This document shows positions 59,183 to 64,000 of a stretch of DNA of 64,000 nucleotides, one piece after another. Source of the DNA: Atrina japonica. Lineage: Eukaryota > Mollusca > Bivalvia > Pterioida > Pinnidae. The DNA is taken from NCBI GenBank assembly GCA_030159075.1, contig BROG01000367.1:434001-498000 (forward strand). Direction: 5' to 3'. Made by a program: the position numbers and the translations under genes. Each line of letters starts with the position of its first letter. Positions within the stretch are counted from its first letter, which is position 1. The notes under the pieces are model-generated. The model saw only the letters and a list, made by a program, of their open reading frames with translations. It was not told where the DNA came from and made no database searches.

Positions 59183-59770
59183 TTAACGAGATGTCGATTT
59201 GACGTCGAGAAGGGTACGGAGCTGTTCGCGCAGATCGTCCGTCTCTTGAGTCGATACTTTTTTTACGACGTCGTCGGCTTTGTATTTGGCGTACAGCTTG
59301 TCCTTCATCTCGCGATACTTGGTCAGTTCGTGCGACACGGTGGCGAATTCTTCGTCCGTGATCTTCCCGTCCTCCACCGCGCGACTCACCAGATCCGCGA
59401 CGGAATTCAGTTTGCTCTCCGCCAGTTTGACGATCTTCAGGTGCTTCTCCGATTTCTTCAGCAACACCCGTCGGATTCCCTTCGCGATCAGTCCCACGGA
59501 GCCCACGGTCACGGCCACGATCTGCAGGGGTAAACCCGCGATGGGCACGGCGAATCCCAGTCCTCCACACACTAAACTTCCCGCGATCAGCGCGCCGTCT
59601 ATCCCGTCCGCGGTGTTGATTAGGCGCTTGTATTTCTTGTGCACGCTCTTCCGCGTCTCGATCTCTCGTCTGAACGTCTGCTCGATCTCGCCGATCCGTC
59701 GGAGACGATACTCTTGCGGATCGGGTTCTAACGTCGGGTACAACGCCTCTTTGTTGTTGTTGTTACTCAT
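59183..59770 (-). CDS. 195-residue protein with a central hydrophobic double segment
   Basis: Intact from ATG 59770. A hydrophilic N-terminus (ALYPTLEPDPQEYRLRRIGE) precedes a basic helical stretch (FRREIETRKSVHKKYKRL). Two hydrophobic Gly-rich segments follow (ALIAGSLVCGGLGFAVPIAG and LQIVAVTVGSVGLIAKGI), then a long charged, probably coiled-coil C-terminus. The layout suggests a membrane-inserted protein with both ends on one side. I have the impression that such proteins recur in animal Polinton/adintovirus-like loci, but I cannot name a family. TATAAAAAACTTTT lies upstream of the start. Confidence 0.75.
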   Translation of the reverse strand: MSNNNNKEALYPTLEPDPQEYRLRRIGEIEQTFRREIETRKSVHKKYKRLINTADGIDGALIAGSLVCGGLGFAVPIAGLPLQIVAVTVGSVGLIAKGIRRVLLKKSEKHLKIVKLAESKLNSVADLVSRAVEDGKITDEEFATVSHELTKYREMKDKLYAKYKADDVVKKVSTQETDDLREQLRTLLDVKSTSR

Positions 59771-59795
59771 CTTTTGTTTTTAATTAAAAAGTTTT

Positions 59796-60213
59796 TTATA
59801 CGTCGAGAACGACGACGCCGTTGACGGAGCCCGATTTCGATCCTTTGTTCACGGCGAAGTTGAGGACGTCGCCCGCCGTCACTCGCAACGGCGGATTCAG
59901 CGGGACGATCTTTCCGGTCTGGGTCCGGAAGGTTCTGTATTCCACGTCGTTCAGGATCAGCGTCACGTCCAGTTCGCCCAAGAGGCCCAGACGGATGACG
60001 TGACCGTCGAACAACATCGTCGTGCCCTGTACGGGACGGAGTCTTCCGTTTTTATTCACTTCGAATTGGAAGGTGTTCATGATGCGACGGTTTTTGGCCA
60101 ACGCGGTGATCTCCTCTTTGGCGTCGTTGAGGTCTTTGAGGAGTTCTCTCGTTCAGGTCCTCCACCAGTTCTTCCCTTTCCACGTCTTCCCAATAGAAGC
60201 CCGATCTAGACAT
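59796..60213 (-). CDS. about 139-residue protein, structural type (one frameshift)
   Basis: ATG at 60213 opens MSRSGFYWEDVEREELVEDL. Near 60150 a one-base shift moves to the frame that continues KNRRIMNTFQFEVNKNGRLR and ends IVPLNPPLRVTAGDVLNF..VVVLD at 59796. The first part is helical and charged. The second is beta-rich with alternating hydrophobic residues, consistent with a small jelly-roll or fibre-like domain. I regard it as a conserved adintovirus-type structural candidate without a firm name. An A-rich leader precedes the ATG. Confidence 0.62.
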
Positions 60214-60222
60214 TTTCCTTTT

Positions 60223-60893
60223 TTATTTTAGAATTTTCTTAAATTCCAATAGAACGTGAACGGATTGACCGTGATTGTCGATGGGTTTGCCTTTCTCGTC
60301 CTTGAGACGTATCGTCACTTCCGAGATGCGATCCCGTCTCAACGACAGGAACACGGGCTTGACTATATCTTTTTCGTACAACTCGGAAAATTTCACGTTG
60401 GGACAGGGTAGGGACGCGAGGATGTCCGTCGCCTTGCCGTCTCTCCCACCCTCATCCAACTCGTCGAGATGGACGTTGACGAGTTCCCACGGGCTGCAGG
60501 TTGATGCTGTTGCTCGGGACGATGGTGCCGTGGAGATACGCGTTCTCGTCGATGCCTAGAATCTTGCCGAGTTTCCGGCGGAAGTACCACCGCCGTGCTG
60601 CCCGACCCGTCGATTCTCACCCTCATGGTGGTCTTGTCCAGGAACACCTTGTCGAAGTATTTCGCGAGAATTCGTCGTAGGTCGGTGAAGGTGTACTACC
60701 CCGGCGTGCACGCTTTGGACTTTGGGTCTGTCACCCCTTTTGGCGCGTAGCGTATCTCCACGTCTTTCTTGACGTTGTACAACCCGTTGTAAAGACGGAC
60801 GGACTTGGCGCTCACGCACCACCCGCCGTTCGCGTTGTCGATGTAACGAGAGAGTTTGACGGGTTTTTCGATATCCGTCACGAGATAGAACAT
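60223..60893 (-). CDS. about 220-residue beta-rich protein, minor capsid candidate (several frameshifts)
   Basis: ATG at 60893 opens MFYLVTDIEKPVKLSRYIDN and stays in frame to about 60700. The middle (about 60700-60460) reads in pieces of other frames, for example TTMRVRIDGSGSTAVVLPPE. The end (60459-60223) is again clean, with CPNVKFSELYEKDIVKPVF and EVTIRLKDEKGKPIDNHGQS. The alternating hydrophobic beta pattern would suit a single-jelly-roll minor capsid (penton) protein. That is inference, and the family was not recognised with confidence. Confidence 0.55.
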
Positions 60894-60937
60894 GTTGTTT
60901 TTTTTTAATATTAATAAATCTTAAACTAAAAAAGAGA
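60894..60937. promoter_or_regulatory. divergent promoter region
   Basis: 44 bp of A/T-rich sequence (TTAATATTAATAAATCTTAA) separate the minus gene starting at 60893 from the plus gene starting at 60938. Both starts must be served from here. Confidence 0.5.
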
Positions 60938-61993
60938 ATGAACGTCTACGAGTATAGAGAGAATCTAGATCTGTCGTCGTTCGACGTCTACGTCAACGAA
61001 GAAGAAAAGTTTCGCGCGTCGTTCGAGAACATCTTCGTCAAGTACGACAACCCGGACGTCTTCGAGGACGGCACGTCGAAGTACTACACCATGCTGAATG
61101 CGGTGGTACCGGCATCCCATCGAGGGATTCTGGCAGAACCAGCTGAATTTCGCGGTGTGGTGCGCCACGACCGGATGCGGCGTGACGCTGGACATGGGAA
61201 AACGACCACCTGTCCAAGTCGTTCTTCCGGTTCCACATCTATTATCAGATCAGAAGAATCCTGCAGGAGATCGCCGCCCCCCTTACCCAGCGACGCCGAC
61301 TTCGAGCACTTCACGAACAACGTCGACGCGTCGGCGTACCAGCGGATCTGTCGCGAATTCGGGGTGCCAGTCGACGCGGACTGGAAGATCAAGGGGACCA
61401 TCTTCGGGAAATATAACACGAAGTGGTCCACCTTCATCGCGAACCGACCGGAGGGTTTCACGCTTCCGGGTCTGGCCAGACTGGACGCGTCCATCCGGGT
61501 CTTCGCCTGGGCGATCCTGGGCTCGCAGGGGGAGACGAGGGCCTCGATCGTGGACGCCGGTGCCACGTCGCTGGACGCCCAGAAGCAGTTCCTAGTCAAC
61601 GTCGAGGACGCCATCAACCGACCGCTCGACCTACCCGCCGACATCTCGCGCTACGAAGACTGTCTGAAGTACGCCAATTCCAAGCTCGACTACGTCGTCC
61701 ATCCGGGGCTCTACATGCTGCCTAGCAACATGGAGCTGAACATCGGCAAGAACATCGCCGACTACAATAACGAGATCTTGATCGCTCCCGACACCACGAC
61801 GCCCGGAACGAACGTCGACCTCAACGCAAAAAAGTTCGCGAGGGATAAACCACCTCCTCCTCCTCCCGTAGAGATCACACCACCGCCGTCAGCGCTACAG
61901 GACAAACCGCCGTCAGACGATCACGAGGATCAGAAGACGGCCGTCTTGGCTATATCGTTACTTTCTTTTCTGGTCTTCGTCGAGTTTCGTTAA
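60938..61993 (+). CDS. about 350-residue protein with Pro-rich stalk and C-terminal membrane helix
   Basis: Starts MNVYEYRENLDLSSFDVYVN. The frame stays open throughout, but residues about 58-115 are an out-of-frame stretch rich in Arg, Ser and Pro. The coding signal there lies in the other frames (GFWQNQLNFAVWCATTGCGV near 61115-61180, then SKSFFRFHIYYQIRRILQEI near 61215-61280) before returning (DADFEHFTNNVDASAYQRIC). So about three indels cancel out. The C-terminus has PPPPPPVEITPPPS and a membrane helix (VLAISLLSFLVFVEF). It overlaps the convergent gene by 36 bp. A virion protein is likely; no family name given. Confidence 0.65.
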   Translation: MNVYEYRENLDLSSFDVYVNEEEKFRASFENIFVKYDNPDVFEDGTSKYYTMLNAVVPASHRGILAEPAEFRGVVRHDRMRRDAGHGKTTTCPSRSSGSTSIIRSEESCRRSPPPLPSDADFEHFTNNVDASAYQRICREFGVPVDADWKIKGTIFGKYNTKWSTFIANRPEGFTLPGLARLDASIRVFAWAILGSQGETRASIVDAGATSLDAQKQFLVNVEDAINRPLDLPADISRYEDCLKYANSKLDYVVHPGLYMLPSNMELNIGKNIADYNNEILIAPDTTTPGTNVDLNAKKFARDKPPPPPPVEITPPPSALQDKPPSDDHEDQKTAVLAISLLSFLVFVEFR

Positions 61994-62712
61994 CAACCAG
62001 CCGACGACGACCATACCCAAGACCCACAGATGTTCTCCCAACCACATCGCCGTCTTGCCCAGCGTCGACCAGGACACGATGGCACCCAAGATGCCTGGCA
62101 ACGCCTCGCCGAATTTAGAGGCCAGTCTCGCGAGCAATTTACCGATCGCGTCCAGCTGTTTCTTGATCCATTCTTTCACTCCTCCCTCCTTGTGGGGAGG
62201 TTTGGAGGGTGGTGTGGGCGGTGGCGTGCTCGTCCCCGGAAGGAGCAATTCGACCAAGAAACCTATCGTCATACCGATCGCCGTCAGGGACGCTGAAGAT
62301 GGTGATACCCCTGTTCTCTGAACAGGTCGGCGATCCGTTCTCGCAACGGAACGTTGTCGTCCAGCAACCTCGCGATCGATTCTTTGATGGCGGCGAGTTG
62401 CGACTTTAGATGTCCCTTGAGGATGTCGACGCTCTCGTTCACGGCGTCCATTTCGCCTCGCGTCTTGGAGATCTCCCTCTCGATGCGTTCCCGGTCGTCG
62501 GGATGATTTTTCAGGTCTTCCTGCCACTGCGATAACGTGCGGTTCAACTCCACTCTCTTAGCTTCCTGAACGAGCAACGTGCCGCGAACGGTTCGCAGAC
62601 TCTTGTCTAATCCCAACAGTTCTCTCGTGGGTAGTACGCGGTTTAAGTCCTCTATACTGTTAGACAATCTCTCCCCGGCGACCTCCAATTGCTTCACGCT
62701 GGTTTCTTGCAT
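61958..62712 (-). CDS. coiled-coil plus membrane protein (one frameshift)
   Basis: ATG at 62712 (MQETSVKQLEVAGERLSNSI) starts a 130-residue charged helical region, probably coiled coil (SQWQEDLKNHPDDRERIERE, DILKGHLKSQLAAIKESIAR). Near 62290-62310 the frame shifts to SLTAIGMTIGFLVELLLPGT (membrane helix), a Pro-rich linker (TPPPTPPSKPP), an amphipathic helix (IKKQLDAIGKLLARLASKFG) and a hydrophobic end (LGEHLWVLGMVVVGWLLT). It overlaps the plus-strand gene's 3' end. The architecture suggests a virion membrane-interacting protein. Not named. Confidence 0.65.
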
Positions 62713-62755
62713 CTCGATGGATTCGAAGTTATTCTCGAGGTTGCGTTTGACCTCG

Positions 62756-63184
62756 TTACATTCGGTCTGATATCTTTTTTACCCAGAGCTTCGAGGAATG
62801 CGAGAACCGTGTTTTTTCAACGTTCCCACAGCCAGGAATTTCTTAGGATTTTTTTCGTATGTTAATCTAATCCACTCACCGCGCCACTTTGCATAAAAAA
62901 CCCTTATCATCTTGATTAAATTCTAAGTCATTTATCGGGCACACCGAATTCTTTTTTTTCCATCTATCGACTGTTTTAATTTAACCCATTTCGAATCGCC
63001 CTCGTTGATCTTCTTGAGGTGTGACGGGCACGTCTGGAAATTTATAACCCTCCGACTGCTCCGTATTTTCATCGACGTTATCATCCTTATACGGTTCGGG
63101 ACTGTAGTATTCTTCTTCATCATCGTCAACGACATTATTATCGTCGTCGTACGTCGGATTATCGAAGGTAAATACATCGGCCAT
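62756..63184 (-). CDS. about 140-residue protein with acidic N-terminus (several frameshifts)
   Basis: ATG at 63184 opens MADVFTFDNPTYDDDNNVVD followed by a very acidic stretch (DDEEEYYSPEPYKDD). Near 63010 the frame moves to KINEGDSKWVKLKQSIDGKK. Further pieces in other frames read WRGEWIRLTYEKNPKKFLAV (about 62895-62840) and LAFLEALGKKDIRP (about 62805-62765). At least three breaks. The second half looks like a small conserved fold with basic character, which could bind nucleic acid (inference). TATAAAAAAAA lies just upstream of the ATG. Confidence 0.5.
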
Positions 63185-63239
63185 TGTTGTTTTTTTTTAT
63201 AAAACGCTTTAAATTTTTTATTACGTAATAGAAAAAAAG
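63185..63239. promoter_or_regulatory. divergent promoter region before the capsid gene
   Basis: 55 bp of A/T-rich sequence with TTTTTATAAAACG read on either strand, serving the minus gene at 63184 and the plus gene at 63240. Confidence 0.5.
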
Positions 63240-64000
63240 ATGATGAATTACGGACATATTCTCGATCCCGATAGGAAATTGCGCACGCCCTTCGGCGTGA
63301 AGGGCATACGCCAAACGGTGACCGTGTCCCACAATCCTTCGACCATCGATGAAAACCAAGAGTTGTCGGTTCGCTTTCCCAATTTGAGCGAGAACGACGT
63401 CATCGTCCCTCGCACCGCGAAACTGTGCTTCGACATGGAAGTCGCCGTGAACGGCGGCGATCTCGCCAAAACGGGTGTTTATAATAATCTGGGACGTAAC
63501 ATCGTCAAGAAGATCGAGGTGAAGTTCTCGGGGAACACCGTTCAGAGCATCGACGATGCCGATAAATTCTTCGTCTACAACGATCTTTGGAAAATAGAAC
63601 GACGTAACATGGTCTATCAGGGGATACAGAGCGACGATCTCAACAAACTGAGAGCAAAACCCATCAACTATGCATTGCCTCTCGATAGTAACGAATACTA
63701 CGAGATCGGTGCGGCGTTCTGGGAATCGCTTTTGCATTCCCCTGGACTTCGAAATCTTGGAGACGAGCGAACCCTTTTATCAAGCGGGTTACAAGATCGA
63801 TTGGAATAACATTTTGACGTTCAAACGATGCCATACACGTCGTCTCGACGGTCCCCGACGATGCCGGTAAAGCGATAAAGTTATAAGGTCACTAACATCG
63901 CGTTGGAGTTCAAGAAAATCACCGACCCCTATCTCGCTCGCAGCATCAGACAGAGGTACGCGGGTCAGCACGTCTATTACTTCAACCAAATATGCGCGCT
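63240..64000 (+). CDS. probable major capsid protein, double jelly-roll type (partial, frame-broken)
   Basis: ATG 63240 (an ATG one codon later also exists). Opening words are LRTPFGVKGIRQTVTVSHNP, RFPNLSENDVIVPRTAKLCF and IVKKIEVKFSGNTVQSIDDA, a beta-rich N-terminal domain of the kind found in adintovirus/Polinton capsid proteins. Near 63725 a one-base shift moves to CIPLDFEILETSEPFYQAG. Further shifts lie near 63825 and 63870. Recognisable coding continues as EFKKITDPYLARSIRQRYAG to the window edge. The full protein would form the capsomers. The 3' end is outside the window. Assignment rests on fold-like features, position and element type. Confidence 0.65.

Larger units (their letters stand above)
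51720..64000. mobile_element. adintovirus / Polinton-like integrated virus, left part
   Basis: An abrupt change to GC- and CpG-rich sequence with closely packed intronless genes. The diagnostic pair is a protein-primed family B polymerase (51945-55846) and a retrovirus-type integrase (55878-56799), together with a probable double-jelly-roll capsid gene (63240 on). This combination defines Polintons/Mavericks and adintoviruses. The left border is placed by composition. A terminal inverted repeat could not be confirmed because the right end lies outside the window. The ATPase and protease are also not in view. Confidence 0.88.

Noticed and set aside
61084..61644. A 186-codon minus-strand frame opposite the 60938 gene
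   Set aside because: Antisense shadow of a strongly coding plus-strand gene.

Overview
The window looks like nuclear DNA of a bivalve mollusc or close relative. It is AT-rich and intron-bearing, and it is crowded with microsatellites, foldback elements and tRNA-derived SINEs. The repeats suggest a mollusc: SINE tails of molluscan type, a Penelope-like RT, and a dispersed repeat with a hammerhead-ribozyme-like core as in bivalve satellite repeats. That assignment is inference from remembered repeat types, not from a search.

Positions 1-51,700 are host DNA. An internally deleted Ty3/gypsy retrotransposon with nearly identical 178-bp LTRs lies at 2,552-6,118. A calmodulin-like gene on the + strand has four certain coding exons at 39,034-39,064, 40,529-40,672, 42,871-43,113 and 44,140-44,174. 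A start-codon exon is possible far upstream at 12,957. The rest is non-coding repeats: at least eight SINE copies, at least nine copies of a hairpin-bearing dispersed family ('family R'), three copies of the ribozyme-bearing repeat, several foldback elements, two unrelated 41-bp minisatellites and many simple repeats. A truncated Penelope-like reverse transcriptase sits inside one family R copy.

From about 51,720 to the right edge the composition changes abruptly to GC- and CpG-rich, densely packed, intronless genes. This is the left part of an integrated DNA virus of the adintovirus / Polinton (Maverick) type. It holds a protein-primed family B DNA polymerase (+), a convergent retrovirus-type integrase (-), a run of small mostly membrane-anchored genes (-), several conserved-looking structural-type genes on both strands, and the start of a probable major capsid protein (+) cut by the window edge. 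The packaging ATPase, protease and right terminal repeat would lie to the right if the element is complete.

Many of the viral genes are broken by single-base insertions or deletions, while the codons in each frame remain strongly coding. This fits either very recent decay or consensus errors in the assembly. Breaks are described by position only and no repaired product is given.
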